Origin: Pseudomonas sp. PDM18
Lineage (GTDB): Bacteria; Pseudomonadota; Gammaproteobacteria; Pseudomonadales; Pseudomonadaceae
Assembly (NCBI RefSeq): GCF_014852585.1
Contig: NZ_JACVBX010000011.1
Coordinates: 204,019 to 268,018, forward strand
Direction of reading: 5' to 3'
DNA: 64,000 bases
This document shows, piece after piece, positions 8,087-16,968 of the stretch. The translations under genes and the position numbers were made by a program. Below the pieces are notes generated by a model. It was not told the DNA's origin, did not search any database, and was given only the letters and a program-made list of their open reading frames with translations. Positions within the stretch are counted from its first letter, which is position 1. Each line of letters begins with the position of its first letter.

Positions 8087-9517
8087 TTATTGCCGGCCGA
8101 CGAAGTAGTAGTCGCGCTCGCCGACGCGGAAGTGCTGCAGCACGCTCAGCGGCGCCAGCGGCACGGTCTTGCTTTCCAGCAGGGCGATGTGTTCGTCTGG
8201 CTGGCCGAGGAAGTTCATCAGCTCCTCGTGGGTCTGCAGCGCGGGGAGCAGGCTGCGGCTATAGAACACGCTGGCGCCGGCGAGGCGCTCGCTGGGCTGG
8301 AACAGCGCCACCTGGCGCCCGGCCATCTGGTGCTGGCGAATCCGCTCGGTTAGCGGCAGGAAGGATTCGTGCTGGTCGGCGCGGGGTTCGATCCATATCG
8401 CATAACCCAGGTAGCAGGCGGGTATCAGTAGGACCAGTAACACCGCGGCGCGGCGCATCCATTGCGAGGCCCGGAAATGCCAGCGCGTCAGCAGGGCGTG
8501 GCCGTATTCCGCGGCGATCACCGCTGCTGCCGGAGCCAGCGCCATCAGGTAGACCATGCGCTTGCTGGAAGCGAGGGTGAGCAGGACGAACTGCGCCGCC
8601 AGCCACAGGATGAAAAACAGCAGGTAACGGTCCTTCGCCAGGCGCTTGCGGAAATGCCAGAGCCCGAGGTAGAGCAGGATGTTCCACGGCAGGAAGGCCT
8701 GGGGCAGGCGCACCAGGTAGTAGTAGAAGGGTTCGAAGTGCCCCGCTTCGCTGAACGAGCCGCTGAAGCGCCCGACGCTGTTGGTCCAGAGGATTTCCTG
8801 CAGGGCCGCGCTGCCACCGTTGCGGTAGAGAAACAACAGCCAGATCAGCAGCGGCACCAGACCCGGCAGTGTCCAAAGCAGGGGGCGCAGCCAGGTGGAC
8901 ACTTCCAGCCGGCGCCTTGCCAGGCTGTCCCACAGCAGGCAGGCGAAGATCACCACCCCCGGCAGCGCCAGCCCCAGCACACCCTTGCTCAGGGTGGAGA
9001 TGACAATCCCCAGGGCGAACGCCAGCCAGTCCTGCGTGCGCCCCGGCGGCCAGAGCCAGGTCTTCAGGAAGGACAGCAGTGCCAGGGTCACGCCCAACGT
9101 GAGCAGTGCGTCTTCGCCCACCTGCCGGGCGTTGGCCCAGAAGCTTGCCAGGGTCATCAGCATGAGTGCGGCAAGCAGCGCCAGAGTCGCCGGTCGGCCG
9201 ATGCGTCGGAGCGCGCTGTAGAGCAGCAGCACGCTGAACAGCCCGGCGAACGCCGACGCCAGCCTGACGGCAAAAGTGGTGGGGCCGAACAGGCGGATAG
9301 CGACGACGTCGAGCCACAGGCTCAGCGGCGGTTTCTCGAGAAATGGCACAGCGTTCAGACACGGCGTTACCCAGTCGCCGTCCAACTGCATCTCCATCGC
9401 GATGCCCGCCACCCTGGGCTCGGTGGAACCCTGCAACTGATGATTGCCCAGCGCGAAGAAGAACAGCAGGCCGCCCAGCACGAACAGGAGGAGAAAGTGG
9501 TGGCGTGGTCGGAGCAT
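8087..9517 (-). CDS. GT39/ArnT-like integral membrane glycosyltransferase
   Basis: A 476-residue polytopic protein with roughly eleven membrane segments. The first loop after TM1 carries EMQLDGDWVTPCLNAVPFLEKPPLSLWLDVVAIRLFG, the conserved acidic/KPPL motif of the GT-C PMT/ArnT superfamily, which uses polyprenyl-phosphate sugar donors to modify lipid A or proteins on the periplasmic face. It lacks neighbouring arn genes, so it is probably an orphan transferase of unknown acceptor. A 115-bp gap separates its start from the divergent phosphoesterase gene. Confidence 0.87.
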   Translation of the reverse strand: MLRPRHHFLLLFVLGGLLFFFALGNHQLQGSTEPRVAGIAMEMQLDGDWVTPCLNAVPFLEKPPLSLWLDVVAIRLFGPTTFAVRLASAFAGLFSVLLLYSALRRIGRPATLALLAALMLMTLASFWANARQVGEDALLTLGVTLALLSFLKTWLWPPGRTQDWLAFALGIVISTLSKGVLGLALPGVVIFACLLWDSLARRRLEVSTWLRPLLWTLPGLVPLLIWLLFLYRNGGSAALQEILWTNSVGRFSGSFSEAGHFEPFYYYLVRLPQAFLPWNILLYLGLWHFRKRLAKDRYLLFFILWLAAQFVLLTLASSKRMVYLMALAPAAAVIAAEYGHALLTRWHFRASQWMRRAAVLLVLLIPACYLGYAIWIEPRADQHESFLPLTERIRQHQMAGRQVALFQPSERLAGASVFYSRSLLPALQTHEELMNFLGQPDEHIALLESKTVPLAPLSVLQHFRVGERDYYFVGRQ

Positions 9518-9632
9518 TGCAGGTCCAGGGGAGGCTTGTTGCCTGCATGTATAGGCGACATTTCGTTAACGCGGAATTAACCTTTGCGGTGCTTCACTGC
9601 ATCCCTCGCCCGGTATTCCCCTGGGGGTTGCC

Positions 9633-10703
9633 ATGTCCGCTCGCCTGCCTGCGTCCCGTCCTGCCTCTCCGCGCCGCTTGCGCCGCCGTTACCTGCTGTT
9701 GGCGCTGGTCGTGCTGATCCTGGTGGTCGGCTGTCTGGCCGGATTCATGGTGCTGGTTCCGCCTTCGCCGTATACCCCCTTGTCGGGCCAGAACCCCGCG
9801 CAAATTACCCTGCTGGCGTTGGGCGACCAGGGCAGCGGCGACCTGCAGCAATGGCGCGTGGCCGAGGGCATGGAGCAGGTTGCCGAAAGCGAGGGCGGGG
9901 TGAACATGGTCCTGCTGCTGGGCGACAACTTCTACGGTAAGGCCCTGAGCGGAGTCAACGACCCGGCCTGGCAGCTCAAGTTCGAACGTGTCTATCACGG
10001 ACACTGGCTCAGTCACGTGCCGTTCTATGCGGTGCTGGGCAATCACGATTACCCGGACTCATCCGTCGTCGAACTGGATTATGCCCGCCAGCACATGGGT
10101 TCGGGGCGCTGGCAGATGCCGGCGCCTTTCTATACTCGCGACTTTGGCGAAGTGGAGGGGCGCCCGTTGCTGCGCGTGGTATTCCTGGATACCAATGCCG
10201 ATACCGCCGGCCGCCAAGGTCAGGCGGATTTCCTGCAGACAGCTTTCGCCGCCGGCCCCGCGCCGATCTGGAAAATGGTGGTTGCGCACCACGCGCTACG
10301 CAGCAGTGGCGGCAAGCACGGCGAAGACGCCAAGCGGCTACGGGAATTGCTGCCAGCCATGCAGCGCAGTGGCGTGGACCTCTATCTGTCCGGCCACGAG
10401 CACAACCAGGAGGTACTGGTTCGCCCCGGCGAACCGGCGTGGCTGGTGTCCGGTGGCGGCGGCCAGACCCTCGACGGGCTCAGGCCGGCCGAATCGGCCG
10501 ATGGCACCCTGTTCGCCGTCGAGCAACACGGTTTCACGCGTCTGGCCTTCAGCGCCGAACGGTTGCAGCTGAGCTATTACGATCCGGAGGGAACGCGTGA
10601 GCAGAGTTTTCTCTGGGCGCGGAGCTGCCCCTGGATGGCCCAGGGCTGCCTGAAACAGAACGGCGGAGAGAGCTTGGCGACGAACAGGGCCACTGGCCAG
10701 TAG
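9633..10703 (+). CDS. Membrane-anchored metallophosphoesterase (purple acid phosphatase-like)
   Basis: A 356-residue protein with an Arg-rich N-terminus and one uncleaved membrane anchor (LLALVVLILVVGCLAGFMVL, about residues 22-41), then a calcineurin-like domain outside the membrane. All five metal-ligand blocks are visible: LGDQGSGD, LLGDNFY, VLGNHDY, VVAHHALRSSG and LSGHEHNQE. These ligate two metals for phosphoester hydrolysis. The GNHDYPDSS and HHALRSSGGKHG arrangement resembles tartrate-resistant acid phosphatases. Two Cys near the C-terminus (SCPWMAQGC) may form a disulfide. Confidence 0.88.
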   Translation: MSARLPASRPASPRRLRRRYLLLALVVLILVVGCLAGFMVLVPPSPYTPLSGQNPAQITLLALGDQGSGDLQQWRVAEGMEQVAESEGGVNMVLLLGDNFYGKALSGVNDPAWQLKFERVYHGHWLSHVPFYAVLGNHDYPDSSVVELDYARQHMGSGRWQMPAPFYTRDFGEVEGRPLLRVVFLDTNADTAGRQGQADFLQTAFAAGPAPIWKMVVAHHALRSSGGKHGEDAKRLRELLPAMQRSGVDLYLSGHEHNQEVLVRPGEPAWLVSGGGGQTLDGLRPAESADGTLFAVEQHGFTRLAFSAERLQLSYYDPEGTREQSFLWARSCPWMAQGCLKQNGGESLATNRATGQ

Positions 10704-10778
10704 TTGCGGAGCAGGGGTTTTCGCTAGAATCCCGGACTTTTGCGCGCAGGGACCGCGCGAGTCCATCAGAGAGCCCCC

Positions 10779-12842
10779 ATGCTTGTCGGCAGTTACGATC
10801 CCGCCCTTGTCCTGATTTCGCTGTGCGTCGCCATGCTGGCGTCCTACACGGCCCTGGACCTGGCCGGACGCATCGCGACCACCCGCGGCTGGCCGGTGCT
10901 GCTGTGGATCGGCGGCGGCGGGGTGGCCATGGGCATCGGCGTTTGGTCGATGCACTTCATCGGCATGCTCGCCTTCAGCCTGCCCATCGCGCTGGGCTAC
11001 GACCTCACCCTGACGCTGCTGTCGCTAGCCATCGCCGTGCTCAGCTCGGGCTTCGCCCTGGCGCTGGTCAGCCAGGATCGCCTGCCGCTCTGGCAATTGG
11101 CCTGCGGTGCGCTGGCCATGGGCGCCGGAATCAGCTGCATGCACTACCTGGGCATGTACGCGATGCTGATGCAGCCGGGTATCGACTACGATCCGACGCT
11201 GTTCGGCCTGTCCCTGCTGATCGCCGTGGCGGCTTCCGGCGCAGCGCTGTGGATCGCCTTCAAGCTGCGACAGAACACGCCCTACGTGCGCCTGGTCCGC
11301 GCCGGCGCGGCGCTGGTGATGGGCGTGGCCATAGTCGGCATGCACTACACTGGCATGGCGGCCGCGCGTTTCCCCGAGGGCAGCTTCTGTGGCGCCTCCC
11401 CCAGTGGGCTGAACAGTGACTGGCTGGCGCTGCTGATCATCATCGTCACCCTGGCGGTGATCGGCATCGCACTGCTCACCTCGGTGCTGGATGCCCGCAT
11501 GGAGTCGCGCACCGCGCAGCTCACCTCGTCGCTGGCCCTGGCCAACCAGGAACTGACCCAACTCGCCCTGCACGACAATCTCACGCGCCTGCCCAACCGC
11601 ATCCTGCTGGAGGACCGCATCGAGCAGATGATCGGCAAAGTGCAGCGCGGCGGCGGGCACTTCGCGCTGATGTTTCTCGACCTCGACGGCTTCAAACCGG
11701 TCAACGACGCCTTCGGCCACCATGTCGGCGACCTGCTGCTCATGGCCGTGGCCCAGCGCCTGCGCGACAGCCTGCGCAGCGAAGACACCGTGGCACGCAT
11801 CGGCGGCGACGAGTTCGTGGTACTCGCCGAACTGGCCGAAGCCGAGGACGCGGTGACCGTCGCCGGGCAGCAGATCAGCCTGCTGGCCCAGCCGTTCCAG
11901 ATCGCCGGGCAGGAATTGCGCATCGCCGTCAGCATCGGAATCGTCGTCTACCCCGGCGACGGCGCCAGCCAGCACGAACTGCTGCGCAATGCCGACGCGG
12001 CGATGTATCACGCCAAGGGCAATGGCAAGAACGGCTACAGCTTCTTCGAGCAGTCGATGAACACCAACGCGCGCAATCACCTGCAGTTGCTGCACGACCT
12101 GCGCGCAGCCCTGGAACGCCGCGAGTTCATCCTGCATTACCAGCCCAAGTTCGCCGCCAGCGGTGAGCCCATTGGCGCCGAGGCGCTGCTGCGCTGGCAG
12201 CATCCGCAGCGTGGCCTGCTGATGCCCGACACCTTCATCGCCCTGGCCGAGCGCACCGGGCTGATCATCCCCATCGGCGACTGGGTGCTGGACGAGGCCT
12301 GCCGGCAGATGCGCGAGTGGTACCTGCAGGGCCATGAAAACTGGCGCGTGGCAGTGAACCTCTCGGCGCTGCAGTTCTGCCATGCGGCTCTGGTGCAGTC
12401 GGTGGCTGACGCGTTGCAGCGCCACCAGTTGCCGGCGCGCTGCCTGACGCTGGAGATCACCGAGACCACCGCCATGCGCGACGCCGATTCCAGCCTGGAG
12501 ATACTCGGCAAGCTGTCGGAGATGGGCGTGGATCTGTCCATCGATGACTTCGGCACCGGTTACTCCAGCCTGCTGTACCTCAAGCGCCTGCCGGCCAACG
12601 AGCTGAAGATCGACCGCGGCTTCGTCCGCGACCTGGAGCAGGACAGCGACGACGCCGCCATCGTCTCGGCGATCGTCGCCCTGGGCCAGGCGCTGGACCT
12701 GCGAATCGTTGCCGAAGGGGTGGAGACTTCCGGCCAGCAGAGCTTCCTCACCCGCCTGGGTTGCGACTCGCTGCAGGGCTTCCTGCTCGGCAAGCCGGTG
12801 CCGGCTGAACAGTTCCTCGAACGCCTCAACGCTCCGGCGTAG
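10779..12842 (+). CDS. MHYT-GGDEF-EAL cyclic-di-GMP turnover protein
   Basis: A 687-residue membrane protein. Seven membrane segments at the N-terminus contain three MHYT repeats (MHFIGMLAF, MHYLGMYAM, MHYTGMAAA), thought to bind copper and sense gases or redox. A GGDEF domain follows (LTRLPNRILLEDRI; ARIGGDEFVV near residue 340), then an EAL domain (GAEALLRWQHP near 466, EITETTAM, DDFGTGYSSLLYLKRLP, ELKIDRGFV, IVAEGVET). Both catalytic signatures are intact, so it may synthesise and degrade c-di-GMP, like P. aeruginosa MucR-type proteins. The ATG at 10779 is chosen because the first MHYT segment begins at once. Confidence 0.92.
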   Translation: MLVGSYDPALVLISLCVAMLASYTALDLAGRIATTRGWPVLLWIGGGGVAMGIGVWSMHFIGMLAFSLPIALGYDLTLTLLSLAIAVLSSGFALALVSQDRLPLWQLACGALAMGAGISCMHYLGMYAMLMQPGIDYDPTLFGLSLLIAVAASGAALWIAFKLRQNTPYVRLVRAGAALVMGVAIVGMHYTGMAAARFPEGSFCGASPSGLNSDWLALLIIIVTLAVIGIALLTSVLDARMESRTAQLTSSLALANQELTQLALHDNLTRLPNRILLEDRIEQMIGKVQRGGGHFALMFLDLDGFKPVNDAFGHHVGDLLLMAVAQRLRDSLRSEDTVARIGGDEFVVLAELAEAEDAVTVAGQQISLLAQPFQIAGQELRIAVSIGIVVYPGDGASQHELLRNADAAMYHAKGNGKNGYSFFEQSMNTNARNHLQLLHDLRAALERREFILHYQPKFAASGEPIGAEALLRWQHPQRGLLMPDTFIALAERTGLIIPIGDWVLDEACRQMREWYLQGHENWRVAVNLSALQFCHAALVQSVADALQRHQLPARCLTLEITETTAMRDADSSLEILGKLSEMGVDLSIDDFGTGYSSLLYLKRLPANELKIDRGFVRDLEQDSDDAAIVSAIVALGQALDLRIVAEGVETSGQQSFLTRLGCDSLQGFLLGKPVPAEQFLERLNAPA

Positions 12843-13692
12843 GTGTCGCCAGCTGCGCACACAGAGCGCGCAGCTGCTCGCAGAGGCTGCGCCCCGCGCT
12901 GCCCAGTTCAGGGCGTGCATAGAGCGCAAGCTCAAGTCCCTCGATAGGTGCGAAACCTTCCTCGGCGGTCAGCACCCGGTGGCCTTCTTGGCGGCCGCGC
13001 AGGGGCAGAAGGCTGACGCCCATGCCTGCGGCAACAGCCGCTGAAAGACTTGCCAGGCTCGCGCTGCTGTAGCTGATGCGCCAGCGCCGGCCGCTGGCTT
13101 CCAGGGCGTGGATCATCTCCTGGCGATACAGCGCTCCCAGCGGGAAGACCACCAGCGGAAGCGGGTCACGGCCGGCAGCGGGTGTGGCGGCGCTGTCCTG
13201 CCAGGCCAGCGGTTCAGGCCAGTGAGCGAGGCAGTCGCTGTCCGCGCCCCATTGCTTGACCAGCGCCAGGTCCAGCTCGCCGCTGCGGTACTGGCGCAGC
13301 AGCTCCTGGCTCAGGCCGCTGGAGACTTCCAGGCGTAGCCTCGGGCGTTCCGCGCTGAAGGCCGCCAGCAGCGGCATCATCCGTTCGCCGGCGAAGTCCT
13401 CCGGCATCCCCAGGCGCAGCACGCCTTCGCTGTGCTCGCTGCTCAGCGCCTCGCGCGCCTCCGAGCCGAGCTCGAGGATGCGCCGCGCGTAGCCCAGCAG
13501 CCGCTCGCCCTGTTCGGTGGGCAAAACCTGGCGCTGGCTGCGGTCCAGCAGCCGGCAGCCCAGGCTTTGCTCCAGACGCAGGATCTGTTGGCTGACGGTG
13601 GACTGGGTGAGGTGCAGCAACTCAGCGGCTCGGGTGAAGTTGCCGGCGTCCACCACCATCACGAAGCTGCGCAGCAGGTTGGGGTCAAGCAT
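12826..13692 (-). CDS. LysR-type transcriptional regulator
   Basis: A 288-residue LTTR: MLDPNLLRSFVMVVDAGNFTRAAELLHLTQSTVSQQILRLEQSLGCRLLDRSQRQVLPTEQG is the DNA-binding part and VLRLGMPEDFAGERMMPLLAAF opens the effector domain. The ATG at 13692 is preferred over an in-frame GTG four codons upstream. It is divergent from the ankyrin/deaminase/MFS operon and most likely controls it. Its 3' end overlaps the convergent cyclic-di-GMP gene by 17 bp. Confidence 0.88.
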   Translation of the reverse strand: MLDPNLLRSFVMVVDAGNFTRAAELLHLTQSTVSQQILRLEQSLGCRLLDRSQRQVLPTEQGERLLGYARRILELGSEAREALSSEHSEGVLRLGMPEDFAGERMMPLLAAFSAERPRLRLEVSSGLSQELLRQYRSGELDLALVKQWGADSDCLAHWPEPLAWQDSAATPAAGRDPLPLVVFPLGALYRQEMIHALEASGRRWRISYSSASLASLSAAVAAGMGVSLLPLRGRQEGHRVLTAEEGFAPIEGLELALYARPELGSAGRSLCEQLRALCAQLATPTPER

Positions 13693-13801
13693 TGAGATTC
13701 CCACTGAAAGTCATGTTTCTATTTAATTTCAGCATAGAACATCCCTTCGTCATACTGGCTGCATTGATTAGAGGCACGACAGCCATCACGGGGGAGCGCC
13801 T

Positions 13802-14437
13802 ATGGATATGCCAACTGTTCAGACCGAGGACGTGCACAGCCGCGCCGCCGCAGACGCGCTGCTGAGCGCGGCCAGCGACGGGCGCGAAGCCGAGGTGGCG
13901 GCCCTGCTCAAACGCGGCGTACCGGCGGATGTGATCGACGGGCAGGGCAATACGCCGCTGCTGCTGGCCACTGTGCGCAACCGCGTGGAAGTCGCGCGGC
14001 TGCTGATTGCCGCTGGCGCCGACGTCAACCGGCAGAACCGCATCCATGACAGCGCCTACCTGCTGGCCGGCGCGTTGGGGCACCTGGACATCCTCCAGCT
14101 GACCCTGGCCCATGGCGCCGAACTGCGCAGCACCAACCGCTACGGCGGCACGGCGCTGATCCCGGCCTGCGAGCGCGGCCATGTGGAGGTGGTGGCGGCC
14201 CTGCTCAAGGCCGGCGTCGATCCCGATCACGTCAACAAGCTGGGTTGGACCGGGCTGCTCGAAGCCATCCTGCTCAGCGACGGCGGCCCGCGTCACCAGG
14301 CCATCGTGAAACAACTCATAGAAGCCGGGGCGAACCTGAACCTGGCCGACAACGACGGCGTCACGCCGCTGCAACACGCCCGCCAGCGCAACCAGACCAC
14401 CATCGCCAGGATGCTGGAAGTAGCCGGCGCGCATTGA
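13802..14437 (+). CDS. Ankyrin-repeat protein
   Basis: A 211-residue protein made almost wholly of five to six ankyrin repeats: LLSAASDGREAEVAALLKRG, NTPLLLATVRNRVEVARLLIAAGADVN, AYLLAGALGHLDILQLTLAHGAEL, GTALIPACERGHVEVVAALLKAGVD and GVTPLQHARQRNQTTIARMLEVAGA. No signal peptide is evident, so it is probably a cytosolic protein-binding scaffold. It is the first gene of an apparent operon with a deaminase (25 bp downstream) and an MFS permease, opposite a LysR gene. The binding partner may be one of those products. Confidence 0.87.
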   Translation: MDMPTVQTEDVHSRAAADALLSAASDGREAEVAALLKRGVPADVIDGQGNTPLLLATVRNRVEVARLLIAAGADVNRQNRIHDSAYLLAGALGHLDILQLTLAHGAELRSTNRYGGTALIPACERGHVEVVAALLKAGVDPDHVNKLGWTGLLEAILLSDGGPRHQAIVKQLIEAGANLNLADNDGVTPLQHARQRNQTTIARMLEVAGAH

Positions 14438-14462
14438 TCGAACCGATTCGCTGGAAACTGCC

Positions 14463-14918
14463 ATGTCACACGAAGTCTTCATGCGCGAGGCCTTGCAACT
14501 GGCCCGCGACAATATCGAGGCCGGCGGCCGCCCGTTCGGCGCCGTGCTGGTCAAGGACGGCCGGGTGATCGCCCGTGCCGCCAATTCCATTCACGTGGAT
14601 TTCGATCCCACCGCTCACGCCGAACTGCTGGCAATCCGCCGTGCCTCGGCGGTGCTGGGCACGTCGCGGCTGGACGGCTGCGTGATCTACGCCAGCGGCC
14701 ACCCGTGCCCGATGTGCCTGGCGGCCATGCACCTGTGCGGGGTGGAGGGCGCGTACTTCGCCTATTCCAACGACGATGGCGAGCCCTTCGGGCTGTCGAC
14801 TGCCGCCGTCTACCAGCAGATGACCCAGCCGCCGCAGTGGCAGTCGGTCCCGCTGCGCGCGCTGCGTCCGAGCGGTGAACAGGGTCTTTACAACCATTGG
14901 CAGGAGCAGCGCTCGTGA
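14463..14918 (+). CDS. Nucleoside/guanine deaminase family protein
   Basis: A 151-residue cytidine-deaminase-fold enzyme. The zinc site is complete: HAELLAIRRAS (His and catalytic Glu) near residue 56 and SGHPCPMCLAAMH (two Cys) near residue 80. FGAVLVKDGRVIARAANSIHVDFDPTAHAE is the substrate-binding lead-in typical of guanine deaminase/TadA-like enzymes; the DPTAHAE form favours free base or nucleoside deamination over tRNA editing. It is the middle gene of the ankyrin-deaminase-permease operon, which suggests salvage or catabolism of an imported purine or pyrimidine. Confidence 0.87.
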   Translation: MSHEVFMREALQLARDNIEAGGRPFGAVLVKDGRVIARAANSIHVDFDPTAHAELLAIRRASAVLGTSRLDGCVIYASGHPCPMCLAAMHLCGVEGAYFAYSNDDGEPFGLSTAAVYQQMTQPPQWQSVPLRALRPSGEQGLYNHWQEQRS

Positions 14919-16135
14919 GCCGCGGCATGACGCTGCCGGCCCAGGGTGAAGCGGCGGGGCAGAGCAGCCACGCCGGCTGGATCGGCCTGCTGGTGATCGT
15001 CGCACTGGGCATCAACCTGCGGCCGATCCTCACCTCCATCGGCCCGTTGCTGGCCGAAATCCACGATGCCACCGGCCTGGGCTTCCAGGGCCTGTCGATG
15101 CTGACGGTGCTGCCGGTGCTGTGCATGGGCCTGTTCGCCCTGGGCCTACCGTGGGTCGGGCCGCGCCTGGGCGAGAGCCGGGGCATGGTGCTCGGCCTGC
15201 TGGCCATCGGCGCGGCCTGCTTCTGGCGATTGCTGTTGGACAGCGGCTTCGCTCTGATCGCCAGCGCGGTGCTGGCGGGCTGCGGCGTGGCGGTAATCCA
15301 GGCGTTCGTGCCGGGTGTAATCAAGCGCTGGTTCCCGCACAAGGTGCCGTCCGCCATGGGGCTGTACTCGGCATCGTTGATGGCTGGCGGCGGCAGTGCG
15401 GCGGTGCTCGCGCCGGTGGTGTCGGAGCACTTCCACCGCTGGCAGGACGGGCTTGGCGCCTGGCTGCTGCTGGCCGTTGTCGGGCTGCTGCTGTGGTCCG
15501 TCGCCCGTCCGCGCGAAACGCCGGTGGCCGCGCCGCCCAAACAGAAGGTGCAACACTATTTCGGCAGCCGCCGCGCCTGGCTGCTGGCCCTGTACTTCGG
15601 CCTGATCAACGGCGGCTACACCAGCATGGTGGCCTGGTTGCCGGTGTATTACCGCCAGCTTGGCTGGACGGCTCAGGCCAGCGGCCAGCTGATCGGCCTG
15701 ATGACCATCTTCCAGGTGATCGCCGCGCTGACCATCCCGCTGCTGATCCGCCGCTCGTTGGATCGCCGTGGCTGGTTGTGCCTGTGCCTGCTGATCCAGC
15801 TCGCCGGCTTCGTCGGGCTGATCTGCGCGCCGCTGCACCTGTCGGGCGTCTGGGTGGCGATGATCGGCTACGGCCTGGGTGCCTGCTTTGCCCTCAGCTT
15901 GACCTTGACCCTGGATCACCTCGCTGACGCCGGCGCGGCCGGGCGCCTGGCGGCCTTCGTGCAGGGCATTGGCTTCATCGTCACCGGGATCGTGCCCTAC
16001 GTCACCGGCTGGCTGCGCGATAGCACCGGCAGCTTCCAGGCTTCCTGGGTCCTGCTGGCGGTGTCGGTGGTGCTGATGCTGGGCGTGACCCTGCGCTTCT
16101 CGCCCAAGGGCTATGCGCGGGCGATGCAGCACTGA
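14915..16135 (+). CDS. CynX/NimT-type MFS transporter
   Basis: A 406-residue permease with about twelve membrane segments. LGINLRPILTSIGPLL in TM1 and VIKRWFPHKVPSAMGLYSASLMAGGG in TM4-5 are the signature of the CynX/NimT (cyanate/nitroimidazole) branch of the major facilitator superfamily. The GTG at 14915 is taken as start because AGGAG lies eight bases upstream and it overlaps the deaminase stop as GTGA; a TTG six codons earlier is less likely. Likely imports or exports the substrate of the preceding deaminase; the substrate is not predictable. Confidence 0.87.
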   Translation: MSRGMTLPAQGEAAGQSSHAGWIGLLVIVALGINLRPILTSIGPLLAEIHDATGLGFQGLSMLTVLPVLCMGLFALGLPWVGPRLGESRGMVLGLLAIGAACFWRLLLDSGFALIASAVLAGCGVAVIQAFVPGVIKRWFPHKVPSAMGLYSASLMAGGGSAAVLAPVVSEHFHRWQDGLGAWLLLAVVGLLLWSVARPRETPVAAPPKQKVQHYFGSRRAWLLALYFGLINGGYTSMVAWLPVYYRQLGWTAQASGQLIGLMTIFQVIAALTIPLLIRRSLDRRGWLCLCLLIQLAGFVGLICAPLHLSGVWVAMIGYGLGACFALSLTLTLDHLADAGAAGRLAAFVQGIGFIVTGIVPYVTGWLRDSTGSFQASWVLLAVSVVLMLGVTLRFSPKGYARAMQH

Positions 16136-16149
16136 GGCTGGATGAAACG

Positions 16150-16179
16150 AAAATGGCGCCCCGAGGGCGCCATTTTTTT
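16150..16179. terminator. Intrinsic terminator after the MFS operon
   Basis: AAAATGGCGCC and GGCGCCATTTT form an 11-bp stem followed by further Ts. It lies between the convergent MFS gene and the small membrane-protein gene at 16190, so it can serve both. Confidence 0.9.
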
Positions 16180-16189
16180 GCCTGCATCG

Positions 16190-16390
16190 TTACACGGATG
16201 TAGCGATGTAGATCCGGTAGGCGATGATCGACAGCATGCTCAGCGTGCCGACCCACATCAGGAACACGCCCACCGGGCGATGGCGGATGGTGAAGCCGAT
16301 GCCCAGCATGAACATGCCGAAGATGATGATGCCGAGGGTGATGAAGAGGGACGTGGGGTCCAGCGGGATGAAATGGGCAGTGGCGTCCAC
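16190..16390 (-). CDS. Small two-helix inner-membrane protein
   Basis: A 66-residue protein with two hydrophobic helices (LFITLGIIIFGMFMLGIGFTI and VGVFLMWVGTLSMLSIIAYRIY) separated by RHRP, a hairpin topology. The short size, absence of other domains and good codon use suggest a genuine conserved small membrane protein. Function unknown. Confidence 0.7.
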   Translation of the reverse strand: MDATAHFIPLDPTSLFITLGIIIFGMFMLGIGFTIRHRPVGVFLMWVGTLSMLSIIAYRIYIATSV

Positions 16391-16507
16391 GGCGTGTCCT
16401 TGTCTGAAAGATCCGATATAGAAAGTCTAGGCCAGAGTAGGACCGAACTGCGTTGATCCCTGGCAAGCCGGTCCGGATCATAGCGGCCCGATGCGTTCAG
16501 CCCAAGT

Positions 16508-16702
16508 TCAGGTCTCCAGCAGGAGCCGGCCCTTGGCCGTGAGGGCGAGTTGCAGGCCGCGCCGTTCGGCAAATCCCAGGTGCACCAGCAGTAACTTGAG
16601 TTGGGGATGGATGACGTCCCCGCGCCTGACGCACAGGAGAAGCTGGCACAACTCGGCATGGTTGGACGTGGGCGGACTTCTCTCGACCTTGTTGTTATGC
16701 AC
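16508..16702 (-). CDS. Possible small winged-helix-like hypothetical protein
   Basis: A 64-residue ORF: NHAELCQLLLCVRRGDVIHPQLKLLLVHLGFAERRGLQLALTAKGRLLLET. The end, GLQLALTAKGRLLLE, looks like the wing and last helix of a winged-helix domain (compare LTxxGRxLL in many regulators). It sits alone in a 580-bp interval with AT-rich flanks. No family can be named and the start is uncertain. Confidence 0.45.
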   Translation of the reverse strand: MHNNKVERSPPTSNHAELCQLLLCVRRGDVIHPQLKLLLVHLGFAERRGLQLALTAKGRLLLET

Positions 16703-16894
16703 TGAGCGGATTTCCCTGATTTCTGACGTCAGTGAATGCTGAATTCAAATCAGCTTCAGCTTATTTTCGATTGCTATCGGAAAAAGCTGATCGATATCCC
16801 GGTTTCTGACAGGTTCTGGGGCCAGTGTGCTGATGATCCTGCCTTCGTGCAAAAGGAAGGTGGTGACGATGCCGTAGCGCTTTGTCGCAGGCAT
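16703..16894. other. Gene-free AT-rich interval
   Basis: A comparatively AT-rich stretch (for example 16731-16830) with no plausible coding frame. It probably contains the promoter of the 64-residue gene and nothing else that can be identified. Confidence 0.4.
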
Positions 16895-16933
16895 AAAAAA
16901 GCCCCGCGGTCCGGAGCGTCAGACCGCAGGGTT
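16895..16933 (-). terminator. Intrinsic terminator of mexEF-oprN
   Basis: Read on the minus strand, CCCTGCGGTC and GGACCGCGGGG pair around a nine-base loop, followed by CTTTTTT. It lies 36 bp after the oprN stop codon and ends the efflux operon. Confidence 0.85.
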
Positions 16934-16968
16934 AGAAGGTCGGGAGATTCCCGACCGGGGAGGATCGA

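Noticed and set aside
11025..12935. 636-residue open frame antisense to the GGDEF-EAL gene
   Set aside because: Compositionally biased translation opposite intact MHYT, GGDEF and EAL domains.
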